A stretch of DNA of 64,000 bases, from contig CAWIIF010000015.1 of assembly GCA_963836015.1 (NCBI GenBank), positions 248,001 through 312,000 on the forward strand. Reading direction: 5' to 3'. Shown here in pieces: positions 25,293 through 37,775 of the stretch. The notes below the pieces were generated by a model. That model was not told where the DNA came from, searched no databases, and saw nothing but the letters and a program-made list of their open reading frames with translations. The stretch is from CAWCDJ01 sp963836015 (GTDB taxonomy: Bacteria > Acidobacteriota > Terriglobia > Bryobacterales > Bryobacteraceae). Positions within the stretch are counted from its first letter, which is position 1. Every line of letters starts with the position of its first letter. Made by a program: the position numbers and the translations under genes.

Positions 25293-26381
25293 TCACGCCA
25301 GTCGGTCGGCGGCTTGAATCAGTGCGCGGATGTAACCGTAGCAGAAGGCGAAGGACTGCAGGCCGTGGGGATCGTCGGTGGCCTGCGGCACATGGTCGGG
25401 CATCAGCAGGTACGGATAACCGACCTCCTTATAGACCTGAATCGCCTTGACGAAATCGATGTCCCCCTCGTCGGGGTAGACCTCGACGAACTCGTCGCGA
25501 TGGCCGCGGATATTGCGGAAGTGCACGTTGAAGATCTTGCCGCGCGAGCCGAAATAGCGGATTACGTCGTAGATCTCCCGGCCCGGATCGCGCAGCATCT
25601 CTGAGACCGTGCCCTGGCAAAAATTCAGGCCGTGGTACGGGCTCTCGTGAATGGAGACGAACCTCTTCAGGCCATCCACCGTGCCGAGCACGCGGGTAAC
25701 GCCCTGGTAGCCTTCCGGCGGGACTCCCGGGTCGTGCGGATGGCAGGCGATGCGCACCTTGTATTCATTGGCAACGGGAACGACGCGCTCGAGGTAATAG
25801 GTGATGCGTTCCCAGGCAGCGTCGGCGTCCACGCGTCCGGCGCGCGTCAGCGGGGTCGCGGGGTGCGCGTCCTTCAGGCTCCAGGCGCTGTAGGTGGCGT
25901 CGCCCCGGCCCGGCTTGCGGCCCGTGCGCAGGACGCCCAGGATGCTCATGTTGTACTTGATGGAAGGTATGCCGGCGGCCGCGCAGTTGCGGATCATGGT
26001 CTGGACGGCCTCGATGTCGCGATCGCGCTCGGGGCTTTCGGCCAGCATGATGGCGGGGTGCTTTTCGCGGTCGATGTGGCTCGAGGTCAGGAAGGGCAGG
26101 GCCACCGCTTCGACGTTGATCTGGTACTTTGAGGCCATGTCCTTGAGGGCCTTCAGTTCGTCGGCCGTGGCGTAGAGGCGGCCGCCCTCGACGGGCGGAT
26201 AGCCGCATATATCGCGTACGCCGTAGCGGGCCAGATAGGCGAGATGCTGCTCGCTGCTGGGAGCGCTCTGGCAGCCCAACCGCATGCGCGCCGGCGGCCC
26301 CGCCGCGGCCGCTGCGGACGTCGCGGAGACTGCGGCCAGCGCGGCCCCGGCGGACGACCCGACGAATTGCCGCCGGTTCAC
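25293..26381 (-). CDS. Tat-exported UxuA-like (mannonate dehydratase family) TIM-barrel protein
   Basis: A 362-residue protein with a twin-arginine-type leader (MNRRQFVGSSAG, alanine-rich to about residue 30) and a xylose-isomerase-like barrel. Segments match the UxuA family: ACHPHDPG, GLNFCQGT, FNVHFRNIRG and LMPDHVPQ. UxuA turns D-mannonate into 2-keto-3-deoxygluconate and is normally cytosolic; an exported copy is typical of Acidobacteriota/Planctomycetes but its substrate is not established. It is convergent with the oligogalacturonate-lyase-like gene. Its 5' end overlaps the stop of the gene upstream by four bases. Confidence 0.75.
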   Translation of the reverse strand: MNRRQFVGSSAGAALAAVSATSAAAAAGPPARMRLGCQSAPSSEQHLAYLARYGVRDICGYPPVEGGRLYATADELKALKDMASKYQINVEAVALPFLTSSHIDREKHPAIMLAESPERDRDIEAVQTMIRNCAAAGIPSIKYNMSILGVLRTGRKPGRGDATYSAWSLKDAHPATPLTRAGRVDADAAWERITYYLERVVPVANEYKVRIACHPHDPGVPPEGYQGVTRVLGTVDGLKRFVSIHESPYHGLNFCQGTVSEMLRDPGREIYDVIRYFGSRGKIFNVHFRNIRGHRDEFVEVYPDEGDIDFVKAIQVYKEVGYPYLLMPDHVPQATDDPHGLQSFAFCYGYIRALIQAADRLA

Positions 26382-26848
26382 TGGGCCTTCCCTTCGGACC
26401 GCGAGGGCGGCTTGATGCCGGCGACCATGGCCTGATACGCGGGATATGCCTCCGGCCCGCGGGATTCAAAGTGCTTGATATACGCGCTGCCGACGATTTC
26501 GAGGCTGTGGAATGCCTTGGGATTCTTCGTGAATTCCCGCATCGCCGGGACGATGCCGCGAAGCCGCTCCCAAACGAACAGGAGCTCGCCGCTGCTTTCG
26601 AAAAACAGCTCCTGGTTCAGCACGCCCGAGGTGACGAAGGAAGCCGCCATTTCCCAGTAACCGACCACCATCCGTATGTAGGCATTCTCCTTGCTGCCGG
26701 GGGGAGCGAGGCGTTGCATGTCTTCCACGCTGGAGGCGTGAAAGTTCAAGGAAAACCAGTCGCGCGCTTCGCGGAGTTTCTCCTCGCGGCGGAGTTCGTA
26801 GAGCCGGAGGATCAGGTTCGCATCGTCGTAGGTCGCTTGGTTGGGCAT
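26378..26848 (-). CDS. DUF4760-like protein
   Basis: A 156-residue soluble, mainly helical protein starting at MPNQATYDDANLILRLYELRR. Internal segments such as MVVGYWEMAASFV and WERLRGIVPAMREF resemble DUF4760, a family of unknown function; I am only moderately sure. ATG 26848 lies six bases after TATAAT, so a leaderless message is likely. The stop overlaps the UxuA-like start (ATGA), so the two are co-translated. Confidence 0.6.
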   Translation of the reverse strand: MPNQATYDDANLILRLYELRREEKLREARDWFSLNFHASSVEDMQRLAPPGSKENAYIRMVVGYWEMAASFVTSGVLNQELFFESSGELLFVWERLRGIVPAMREFTKNPKAFHSLEIVGSAYIKHFESRGPEAYPAYQAMVAGIKPPSRSEGKAQ

Positions 26849-26854
26849 GACCGG

Positions 26855-26860
26855 ATTATA
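26855..26860 (-). promoter_or_regulatory. -10 hexamer TATAAT before the DUF4760-like gene
   Basis: Reading leftward, a perfect TATAAT is followed by six bases and then ATG 26848. A partial -35 (TTGCAG) lies 16 bases upstream. There is no ribosome site. Confidence 0.5.
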
Positions 26861-27001
26861 CAATCGGTCTCCGGCCCTGCAATCGGCCCCGGCACCGGCT
26901 GGAGTGATGAACTCGCCGGATTCTGCCGATAAAGGATCTTAGAGGCGCCGTCCCGGACACCGCACCGGCTGCTGTGCCCTCTAGAGGTGATTGCAGACCG
27001 A

Positions 27002-28549
27002 ATGACGTCCGCACCAATCCGCTCTCTTCTTGCCGCGTTCGGCGCCTTTGTCGCGCTGGGTACCGGCATTGCGGCCGAGGCGCCGCCCTCCAGCCCCCCT
27101 GCTCTACAGATGCTGTCCGTGGAGGACTGCGTGCGAACTGCCATGGAGAACAACCGCCGCCGTCCTGCGTCCCGGTTTGCGGTGGCGATGGCGGAAGCGC
27201 AGCACCGCCAGGCGATGGCGGGCTACTGGCCGCAAGTGAACGCCAAGGCGGGATGGTTCCGCCTCGATGAGGCGCCCAACTTCGTGTTCCCGGCGGGAGC
27301 CATGTATATCCCCTCGCAGACGGTAAACGTTCCGGGCGGTACGGCTTCGGTGAGCATTCCCGCCAACGCCTTCGGGCCGGGCTTCCCTCCGGTGGCTGTC
27401 CAGATGCCGGTCAGCTTTCCGGGGCAGAGCGTGACAACCACGGCGCAGATTTTCCCGATTCCCGAACAGAATGTGAAGCTGCTCAATCCACAGAACTTCA
27501 CCACGTCCGGCAACCTGACCTGGCTGCTGTTTGACGGCGGCATGCGGAAAGGCTACCGGGAGCAGTCGCTGGGCGCCGTGCAGGCAGCGCAGGCTGAAAT
27601 GCGGCGGACGGATCTCGAGATTACCGACAGCGTCATAAGGCTCTACTACGGAGCGCTGCTGGCGCGGCAGTTGCATCAGGTGGGCGAGGACACTCTAGCA
27701 CGCATGGCGGTGACCCTCGAGCTCACGGAGTCGCTCTACAAGAACGGCGCCGGCAAGGTCAACAAGACAGACTATCTCGACAATGTGGTGATGGTGGAGA
27801 CGATCCGAACCACGGTCGCGGAACTGGCCAGGAACGAGGCTGCGGCCGAAGCCGCGCTGGCCTACACAATGGGTCTGCCCTGGAACGCCACGGTGCGCCC
27901 TTCCGAGGAAGAAGTGCCTTATAGGCCTTTTGCGGGAAATCTGGAGGAATTAGTGAGTGCCGCCTACGAATTCAACCCCGATTGGGCCAAGCTCGAAGCG
28001 GGCCTCAAAGCGTTGGAAGGTGCGGTCTCCACCGCACGCAGCGGCTACTATCCCAAGGTCGCGCTGACGGGCGAGTTGCATCGCTGGTGGAACAGCTACA
28101 CGGATGGGGTGGCCACTTCGCAAAACAAGGTGGGCTGGACCCTCGGGGTGGGTGCGGAGATTCCGATCTTCGACGGATTCCTGACCCGCAATAAGGTGGC
28201 CGAGGCCCTCGCGCGAGTCGCCAGGCTCAAAGAGGAGAAGTTCCTTCTGCGGGACGGCATCGGGCTGCAGATCCGCGAGTTGTTTCTGGGCCTCGATGCG
28301 GCTTCCAAAACCTATCAGGCCGCGAACCGTGCAATGACGGCTGCGCGCGAAAACCGCGACTTGACTTCGCGAGCCTATCAGAACGAATTGGTAGATACGG
28401 AGAAGGTGATCCGCGCCCAACTGTTCGAGGCCCTGATGACGGCGCAATATCTCAAGGCACGCTATGACCTCGTAGCGATCGAGTCACAAATCTCATTGGT
28501 GGTTGGCCGGCAGGTTGCCGGGGATGTCGCACCGAAACTCCGGCCTTAG
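27002..28549 (+). CDS. TolC-family outer-membrane efflux protein
   Basis: A 515-residue outer-membrane factor. A signal peptide (about residues 1-25) is followed by two OEP repeats: long helices with MAEAQHRQAMAGYWPQV and GAVSTARSGYYPKVALTGEL, each repeating the R..YYP.V type of helix-strand boundary. The loop between about residues 75 and 175 is long and rich in Pro and Gly. Normally such a protein needs a membrane-fusion protein and inner-membrane pump, and none is encoded nearby. Instead it heads an operon of three periplasmic binding proteins and two kinases. ATG 27002 is used (GAGGTGA upstream); GTG 26987 is the alternative. The 153-base gap upstream holds no gene. Confidence 0.85.
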   Translation: MTSAPIRSLLAAFGAFVALGTGIAAEAPPSSPPALQMLSVEDCVRTAMENNRRRPASRFAVAMAEAQHRQAMAGYWPQVNAKAGWFRLDEAPNFVFPAGAMYIPSQTVNVPGGTASVSIPANAFGPGFPPVAVQMPVSFPGQSVTTTAQIFPIPEQNVKLLNPQNFTTSGNLTWLLFDGGMRKGYREQSLGAVQAAQAEMRRTDLEITDSVIRLYYGALLARQLHQVGEDTLARMAVTLELTESLYKNGAGKVNKTDYLDNVVMVETIRTTVAELARNEAAAEAALAYTMGLPWNATVRPSEEEVPYRPFAGNLEELVSAAYEFNPDWAKLEAGLKALEGAVSTARSGYYPKVALTGELHRWWNSYTDGVATSQNKVGWTLGVGAEIPIFDGFLTRNKVAEALARVARLKEEKFLLRDGIGLQIRELFLGLDAASKTYQAANRAMTAARENRDLTSRAYQNELVDTEKVIRAQLFEALMTAQYLKARYDLVAIESQISLVVGRQVAGDVAPKLRP

Positions 28550-28563
28550 GACCGCGAACAGCC

Positions 28564-29526
28564 ATGGAGAAGCGCAACCCCGTGCCGCGCAGGGAAGTCC
28601 GCAGCGCCACCAGTTCGCGCCGCCGCTTTCTAGCCGTGATGCCGGGGGCATGGCACTGGCTGGCTGGAGCGTTGGATGCAGCCGACGGCGGCGCCCCGGT
28701 CCGTCTGGCCATCTCCGAGAGCCTGATGGCGGACGTGAACTTAAACGATGCCCGGGCGGCCATGGCGATCTGGCTCAAACGCATGATGGTCGATTTGAAC
28801 GTCGTGATCGAATTCAGCCCCAAGGTATTCGACACCACCGAGGAGATTCTGCGGCGTGCGCGCACGGGCCAGGTGGACGTGATTGCACTGAACGTCGTCG
28901 AGTACCGGCAAATCAGCGACGTGATGGATTCAAGCCAGATTATGGGTGAGGCCGGCACGGCAGGGCTGGAACAGTACATCCTGTTGGTAAAGCGGAATAG
29001 CGGCATCCGCCAATTAGGCGATCTGCGGGGACGCAGGCTGTGTATGTTGAAGGCCCCCAAGATGGCCGTTGCGCCGGCCTGGCTTTCGACCATCCTGGAT
29101 GAGGGACATTTCGCGCCCAGCGAACAGTTTTTCGGCTCTATAGTTACGGAGACCAAGATCCCCAGGGTCGTGTTGCCGGTCTTCTTTGCACAGGCTGATG
29201 CCGCCCTGACCTCGAAGGAGGGCTTCGACACGATGTGCGAGCTGAATCCCCAGGTCGCGAAGGACCTGACCGTGATCGCGAGTTCTACCGAGATGGTGGT
29301 GTGTTTCTACGTATTCCACAAAAACTACCACGGTGTGAATCGAGAGAAATTCGCAAGGGTCTACTCGAACCTGCGCACCAGCCCGGCCGGCCGGCAACTC
29401 GCGACGCTCTTTCAATTCGGCGAGCTGACCGTGCGGGATGGCAGTTGCCTGTCCAGCGCCCTCAGTGTATTGGAAACGTCGGAGCGCGCCGCCAGGCGGC
29501 GGGGCGCAGGGAGCCGAAGGGGTTAA
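28564..29526 (+). CDS. PhnD-like periplasmic binding protein 1 (Tat-type leader)
   Basis: A 320-residue member of the PhnD/phosphonate-binding type of periplasmic binding proteins. The leader has SRRRFLA near residue 20, a twin-arginine motif, and a hydrophobic stretch to about residue 41. The two-lobed fold is suggested by LAISESLMADVNLNDARAA, DTTEEILRRARTGQVDVIAL, the hinge-type GLEQYILLVKRNSGI and LCMLKAPKM.VAPAWL. It starts 14 bases after the TolC-like gene. It is a close tandem paralog of the next gene: most of the mature sequence aligns without gaps, more than half identical by eye. No ABC partner is present. The ligand is unknown. Confidence 0.8.
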   Translation: MEKRNPVPRREVRSATSSRRRFLAVMPGAWHWLAGALDAADGGAPVRLAISESLMADVNLNDARAAMAIWLKRMMVDLNVVIEFSPKVFDTTEEILRRARTGQVDVIALNVVEYRQISDVMDSSQIMGEAGTAGLEQYILLVKRNSGIRQLGDLRGRRLCMLKAPKMAVAPAWLSTILDEGHFAPSEQFFGSIVTETKIPRVVLPVFFAQADAALTSKEGFDTMCELNPQVAKDLTVIASSTEMVVCFYVFHKNYHGVNREKFARVYSNLRTSPAGRQLATLFQFGELTVRDGSCLSSALSVLETSERAARRRGAGSRRG

Positions 29527-29545
29527 CGGGAAAGACGGATTGACT

Positions 29546-30502
29546 ATGGAGAACGGCAAGCCGGCACCGACCAGCGAAGCTCGACGTGCCTCCCGTTCGC
29601 GTCGCAACGCCCTTGCGCTGATCCTCGGGGCGGTGAGCGGCCCGCCGCGAAAGCTGGCTGCCTCGGGCGCCGGCGAGGAAATTCGCCTGGCTATCTCGGA
29701 GAGCGTGGTCGGGGACGTGAATCTAAGCGACGCCCGGGCCGCCATGCAGATCTGGATCAAACGGATCACCCAGGATCTGAACGTTGTCATCAGCCCGTCC
29801 CTGTTCGATACGACGCAGGAGATCCTCAGGCGAACGCGGAGGGGTCAATTGGACGCCGTTGCCCTGAATGCCCTCGAGTACCGCCAAATCGCCGATATGT
29901 TAGATCCTAGCGAAATCGTCACCGCGGCTGGTGCGGCGGGGCTGGAGCAGTACGTGGTCCTGGCGAAGCGGAATAACGGCATCGGGCGATTGAGCGACTT
30001 GAAGGGAGGCCGCCTCTGCGTGCTGAAGAGTCCCAAGATGTGTGTGGCGCCGGCCTGGCTCTCGACCGTCCTCTATGAGGGTAATCTCGGGACCGGCGAA
30101 CAGTTCTTCGGTTCCATGATCGCCGACTCGAAATTCTCCCGAGTCATATTACCTGTCTTTTTTGGCCAGGCCGAGGCCTGCCTCACTTCGAGGCGGGGAT
30201 TCGAAACAATGTCCGAGTTGAACCCGCAGGTGGCAAAGGACCTTCAACCGTTGGCGAGTTCTCCCCCGATGGTCGTGAGTTTCTATATATTCCGGAAGAA
30301 CTTCTCGAGTGTGCAGCGGCAGAAATTGATCCGGGCCATTTCGAGCCTGCGCGAGACCACGGCCGGCGTGCAGCTGGCAACGCTCTTTCAATTCGATCAG
30401 TTGACCGTCCGCGATGCAAGCAGTCTCGAAAGCGTCCTGGGCGTACTCGAGAAGGCCGACCGCGCTGCGGGCCGGCGAAGCGCGTGGGGCCGGAAGGGAT
30501 AA
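29546..30502 (+). CDS. PhnD-like periplasmic binding protein 2
   Basis: A 318-residue tandem paralog of the preceding gene, starting at ATG 29546 (19 bases after its stop). The leader again has a twin arginine (SRRNALALIL). Shared blocks include LAISES..DVNL.DARAAM, DTT.EILRR, ALN..EYRQI, GLEQY..L.KRN.GI, VAPAWLST, EQFFGS and SELNPQVAKDL. It differs by a two-residue gap after DLNVVI. The strong conservation across the whole length argues that both copies are under selection and possibly bind related ligands. Confidence 0.8.
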   Translation: MENGKPAPTSEARRASRSRRNALALILGAVSGPPRKLAASGAGEEIRLAISESVVGDVNLSDARAAMQIWIKRITQDLNVVISPSLFDTTQEILRRTRRGQLDAVALNALEYRQIADMLDPSEIVTAAGAAGLEQYVVLAKRNNGIGRLSDLKGGRLCVLKSPKMCVAPAWLSTVLYEGNLGTGEQFFGSMIADSKFSRVILPVFFGQAEACLTSRRGFETMSELNPQVAKDLQPLASSPPMVVSFYIFRKNFSSVQRQKLIRAISSLRETTAGVQLATLFQFDQLTVRDASSLESVLGVLEKADRAAGRRSAWGRKG

Positions 30503-30506
30503 ACAC

Positions 30507-31481
30507 ATGGAGGTTTGGCGCGCACTTCCGCTTCTACTCTTCGGTCTTTGCCATGCCGGCTCCGGCATACTGTGCGCGGCTGATCCGCCGGCAGTTCCGG
30601 GATTAAAGAAAGCCCGCCTGAATGTCGCCGCCAGCGAATCCCTGTTCGCCTCGGTAAAGCAAGGCGATGCCATTGCCTCGATGACAATCTGGATAGAACA
30701 GATCGGCAGAGTCCGCGGCTTTCAGGTTGAAGGCAAGATGGAAATCGCCCCGATCGGGCAGCTGAGGCAGAGCCTCAAGGCGCACTCAGTGGACCTGCTG
30801 GTGTTGGACACGCCCGATTACCTGTCGCTTTCGGAGACCAATGCTATCGAGGTGGTGGCGGCGGGCACAAGCCGGGGCCAGTTAAGCGCCCTTCCATATT
30901 TGCTGCTCACAAATGACGCGGTGGGCGCTACTCCCACTGCCGGATTGCGGGGGAAGCGGATCGTGGTCGCGTCCCGGACGAAATCGAACCTGGGTCTTGT
31001 CTGGCTGGAGACACTTCTCGCGGAGAGCCGGTTAGGCCGCGTCTCCGCGTTCTTTGGCTCGGTGGACATCACCTACCGGGCGTCGCCGTGCGTGTTGGGT
31101 CTGTTTTTTGGCAAGGTCGACGCTTGCGTTGTGGATTCCGGGAACTGGGAATCGCTCAAGGAACTGAATCCCCAGCTCGGCCGGCTGCGGGTCGTCGCCC
31201 GCTCCGAACCCCTGGTGGAGGGCTTGATCGCCATGCCGGTCCAGCCGCATCCGTACCGGACCGAAGTGATTGACTCCTTATTGAATTTGCACAAGACCCC
31301 GGCGGGCGAGCAGCTCGGCGTGGTTTTCAAAACCGGTCCCCTGGTCCGCGCCGGCAGGGAGCAGTTCGAATCCGTGCGTGCGCTCTACGCCCGGTATCGC
31401 CGCCTTGTTGACTCGTCCGGGACTGTCCCGGTATCCGGCGCCGGACGGCCGGAAGAATCGAACGGCAAGGAGCGCAACTAG
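30507..31481 (+). CDS. PhnD-like periplasmic binding protein 3 (divergent copy)
   Basis: A 324-residue divergent third copy starting four bases after the second. It has a Sec-type leader (RALPLLLFGLCHAGSG, cleavage near AAD) and not a twin-arginine one. The same architecture can be followed: LNVAASESLFASV, IEQIGRVRGFQV, HSVDLLVLDTPDYLSL, GLRGKRIVVAS, LGLVWLETLL, FFGSVDITYR, LGLFFGKVDACVVD, LKELNPQLGRL and KTPAGEQLGVVF. Conservation with copies 1 and 2 is much lower outside those blocks. It may bind a different ligand or form a heteromer with them. It is followed by the membrane kinase after 37 bases. Confidence 0.75.
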   Translation: MEVWRALPLLLFGLCHAGSGILCAADPPAVPGLKKARLNVAASESLFASVKQGDAIASMTIWIEQIGRVRGFQVEGKMEIAPIGQLRQSLKAHSVDLLVLDTPDYLSLSETNAIEVVAAGTSRGQLSALPYLLLTNDAVGATPTAGLRGKRIVVASRTKSNLGLVWLETLLAESRLGRVSAFFGSVDITYRASPCVLGLFFGKVDACVVDSGNWESLKELNPQLGRLRVVARSEPLVEGLIAMPVQPHPYRTEVIDSLLNLHKTPAGEQLGVVFKTGPLVRAGREQFESVRALYARYRRLVDSSGTVPVSGAGRPEESNGKERN

Positions 31482-31518
31482 ATGTCCCCGGGCCGAGGAA
31501 AGGAAAGGCACTGACCCC

Positions 31519-33725
31519 ATGCGCTTCCCGAAAGGCATTGCCCTGCGTATCACCTTGCTGGGATGGATGGTCACGCTCGTCACCCTCGCCGTTTTTGTCA
31601 TCGTCATCGTGCCTGAGCAAAAACGCGAGTTCGAGTTGAGCCTGGAATCGAAGGCTCGCGCGGTGGCCGTTTCGATCAGGGGAGTCGCCGCCGGGGCTGC
31701 GGTCTCGGAGGACTATTCCGCGGTAGTGGACCAGTCCATGCAGGTTCTATCCGGCGACAAAGCGATCGACTACCTGGTCATGACGAAGAACGACGGTTTC
31801 TCGATCGTGATGGACCGTTCCACGTGGAGAACCGAGAATCTCGGTGATGCGTGGCGCCCCGTCGCACGAAAGTCCGTCAGTTCCATCGGCGCATCGCCGC
31901 TCTTCGGCCGCCGTGTCTTCCAGTACGCCTTTCCGTTCGATTACAGCGGCATACAGTGGGGCTGGATTCACGTCGGCCTGTCGCTGGACGCCTACGACGA
32001 GAGCGTGTTGCGCACCTACAAGAGCACCGGAGTGCTGACCTTTCTTTGCGGCGCCCTGAGCCTGGTGATCTCGCTCTTCTACGCCGCGCGGCTGGTCCGG
32101 CCCATTCGCGTACTGCATGCGGCGGTCGAGAAGGTGGCTCAAGGTGATCTTCGTGCGCGCGCGGAAGTGCGCAGCCGGGATGAGATCGCGCGCCTGGCCG
32201 AGGCTTTTAACGACATGGCGCGAACCATCCTGTGCCGGAACCAGATCCTCGAAAGCGTGAGCTTTGCCGCCAAACAGCTTCTCAGCGCAGCCGACCCGGA
32301 CGCCGTGGCTCAAGAGGTTCTGGAAAAGGTCGGACAGGCTACCGGGGCAAGCCGCGCTTACCTGCTCAAGGCCGGGACAACGGATGCGCCTTTACGACTC
32401 GTGCTGCATAAAAGATGGTCATCGTCCGGCGCCGGGTCGAAAGCGGACGAGCAGGATTATTTCCCCTGGCGCGGAGAAGGAGTGGACCGCTGGCTCGAAC
32501 TCCTGAAGTGCGGGCAGATCGTGACGGCTGAACATGCCGAACTGGAGGAGGCGGTTCCCGGCTCCGTCGACCCGCGCATCCGGTCGATCGTTGTCATCCC
32601 CATCGTGGTGGCGGGTGCGTGGTGGGGGGGCATTGGACTCGATGACTTCTTCCACGACCGCCAGTGGGGGGAGGCCGAGAGGGACAGCTTGCGGGCCGTA
32701 GCAGACATGCTGGGCGCCTCGATCGCGCGGCAGCGGGTGCAGCAGGCATTAGTCGAAGCCAAGGAAACCCTGGAGCAGCGCGTGCTGGAGCGGACCGGAG
32801 AGCTTCAGAGACAAATCCTGGAGAAGGATAGGGCGCACGCGCAACTGGGCGCCGCCCAACAGCGGCTTATCGAACTCTCGCGCGAGGCGGGGATGGCCGA
32901 GATTGCCACCGGTGTCCTGCACAATGTCGGCAATGTATTGAACAGCGTGAACGTATCCACCTCGCTGATTGCCGGCAAGGTTCGCGAGTCGCGAGTGGAC
33001 AACCTGGCGGCCCTGATCCAGATGCTGGAGCAGCATGCCGGCGCGCTCCCCGAGTTTCTGTCGACCGACCCGAAGGGACAGCGCGTGCTCCCGTACCTGG
33101 CGAAACTCGGCGGCCACTTTCAGTCGGAGCGCGAAGGCCTGCTGAAAGAGCTGGATCTGCTCTCCTCGCACGTCGGTCACGTCAAGCAGATTGTTGCCAC
33201 CCAGCAAAGTTATGCGAAGGTCTCCGGGCTGGTTGAGAATGTTTGCCTGTCCGACCTGGTGGACGACGCCCTTCGAATGGTCGAGCCCGGGCTCATCCGG
33301 CACCGGATCCAGGTCGAGAGGGACTTCGAGCCGCTGCCGGCCATCGCTGCCCAGAAGCACCTGATCCTCCAGATTCTGCTCAATCTTTTCCGGAATGCGA
33401 AGCAGGCGCTCACGGAAAGAGGCACGGAGGGGCTGGTGCTTCGCGTCTGCATTCGCCGGCTGGGAAAGAGCCGTATCAGGCTGGCGGTACGGGATAACGG
33501 CGTGGGACTTTCATCCGAGAACCTGACCCGGATCTTCGGGCACGGGTTCACCACCAAGCCGGATGGCCACGGCTTCGGCCTGCACTCCTGCGCGCTCGCC
33601 GCCAGCCAGATGGGCGGCTCCCTGCGGGCGGAGAGTGAAGGGCTGGGCCACGGCGCCACGTTCACTCTCGAGCTTCCGCTGAAGACCAGCGACGAAACCG
33701 AAGACAGGAAGGAGACAAGCCCGGC

Positions 33726-33729
<4 letters not shown>
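31519..33729 (+). CDS. membrane sensor histidine kinase (HAMP-GAF-kinase)
   Basis: A 736-residue kinase. Transmembrane helix 1 is at about residues 10-32 (LLGWMVTLVTLAVFVIVIV), a periplasmic sensor domain of about 135 residues follows, transmembrane helix 2 is near 172-193, then HAMP, a GAF-like domain (about 255-405) and a coiled coil. The phospho-acceptor is probably H468 in GVLHNVGNVLNSVN, a variant H-box seen in NtrY-like kinases. The N-box (LNLFRNAKQAL), G1 (VRDNGVGL) and G2 (GHGFGLHSCALAA) complete it. There is no receiver domain. It overlaps the next kinase by ATGA. Its periplasmic domain is the obvious candidate to read the binding proteins encoded just upstream. Confidence 0.88.
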
Positions 33730-35924
<2,195 letters not shown>

Positions 35925-36511
35925 CCACTTCCACTGGGTTGCCGTTGAGGAGTGTGGTCTGATAGACCCACTGCTTCACCGCCTCGAGCGCGGACGGAAC
36001 CAGCAAGGGGTGGCCGCTGATCACCTCCAGCTGCTTGATCGCGCCGTCCTTCCCGATGACCGCCGAGAGCCTGACGACCCCCGAGATGTGCGCGGCCTTC
36101 GCGTCCGGCGGATAGATGGGCCGGGGCTGGACGAGCAACTTAGTCTGCTGCACGTTGCCGCCGACCCGGATGCGCGGTGTGGATGGATCCGCGACGACCG
36201 ACTCGACATGAACCGGCGTGGAAGCCAGGGAACTGGATCGCACGATGACGACGCTGGCGGTGCCGTCGTTCGCGGGCGGAGTGAATACCGTCAGGTGTTC
36301 GTCATAGTCCTTCACCACCGCCGTCGTCTGCGCCATCAGGTCCTGGGTGATTGTATCGCCCTCGTGGATCGGGAGCTTAGCTTTGAGTTCGCTCTGCTGC
36401 TCCTGCGGCAGCCCGGCGAACACGATGCTCTTGACGGTTCGGCCGGCGACAGACGCCTGCTGGTCGATTTTGCGTTTTGCCGCGATGGCCGTCCGGGCCT
36501 GCTCGCCGGCG

Positions 36512-36575
36512 ACACCGTCCGGGACCCCGCCCGAGACCCCGCCCGAGACCCCACCCGCGACTCCGCCGGTGACTC
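36512..36575. repeat. short tandem repeat inside the M56 gene
   Basis: Imperfect 12-base units of the GAGACCCCGCCC type, two of them adjacent and identical and others decayed, encode the GGVSGGVSGGVPDGV spacer between the periplasmic domains. Unit number could vary between strains without a frameshift. Confidence 0.6.
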
Positions 36576-37775
36576 CTTCCGACGGCGCGTGGAATCCGAT
36601 CGTCACCTGCCGGGTCATGCCTGCCGACTCGCGCGTGAAGTGCCACTGGAGCACGGATTCGAGCGCCGCCTTGTGCAACTCATCCGGTCCGCTCATCACG
36701 CGGGCGTCACTCACGTTGCCGGAGGCATCGAGCTTGACTTCCACGGTCACGTCCCCCTGAATACCCTTCTCGCGGGCCGCATCGGGGTAGCTTACCGGCG
36801 TGCGGTGCAGCAACGCGCCGCCGGCTAGACTTACCGTCACGCCGGCCGCGTCGGTTTGCGGGGCCGCGGCCAGGGGGAACGTGGCGGTCACGAACCAGCA
36901 CGCCGCGGCCAGAATCCCCAGCCCGCCGGCGAGCGCCGATATCATCTTTGTCCTGGACATACGAACCTCCTTGAGAATCGATACCACCCTCTGTTTGAGA
37001 TGACGCTTTTTCAGAAACAACGGGGCCGGCGCCAGGTCGGCATAGGTGCTGTGGCCGGCGATGGCGAGGAGCGCATCCACATACTCGTCGCGAGACTTGG
37101 TGCGCTCGATGACTTCGCGATCCACGGCCTGCTCGCGCGCCAGTTGGATCTCACCGAGCAGCCACCAGATCGCGGGGTGGAACCAGAAAAGGGCGCGAAC
37201 CAGCTCCTCCGCCAGCGTGAAGAGCCAGTCGCCACGCTCGATATGGAGCAGTTCGTGGCATAGGATGGCGTCCTGCATGCGGCGGTCGAGTTGGGGGAAG
37301 CGGGCGGGCAGGAGCACCACCGGGCGCCGCCAGCCGAAGGTGACGGGGCCGGTGACCTCGTCGCAGATGCGAAACTCGGCGGCGCCTTCCACGGGGGCGG
37401 CCTCGAGCGGCCGCGAGTGGCGCCGAAACAGCCGCAGGCGCCAGAAGCCCGCGCCCAACCAGATGAGCCGGCCGAGGATGCCGGCCGCCAGTATCGCCAG
37501 ACCAACCTGGTTCCACGGGATCGCGCGCGCCGCCGGCGCCGACGGCTGCACGGCCAGAAACACGCTAGTGACCTGGACATCGCCCGCTGCCGCCTCCTGC
37601 TGCCAGGGACGGACCAGCGGGAGCAGCAGGCAGACTGCCAGCAGAATGTGCCAGTAAGCCAGCTTGGCGCGCGGCAGGCGCAGCCGCAGCAGGGCCGGCA
37701 CGAAGGCCGCGAGCCCGATCAGCAACCCGACCTGCAGGCAATAGGTGGCGAGATTCCGCCAGATCAGGGATTCGC

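Noticed and set aside
26924..26931. A perfect GCCGATAA (sigma-28 -10) upstream of the TolC-like gene
   Set aside because: The position 11 bases upstream has no resemblance to TAAAGTTT, so it is not called a promoter.
27002..28549. Classical tripartite efflux operon
   Set aside because: Only the outer-membrane factor is present; the neighbours are binding proteins and kinases, not an RND/ABC pump and adaptor.
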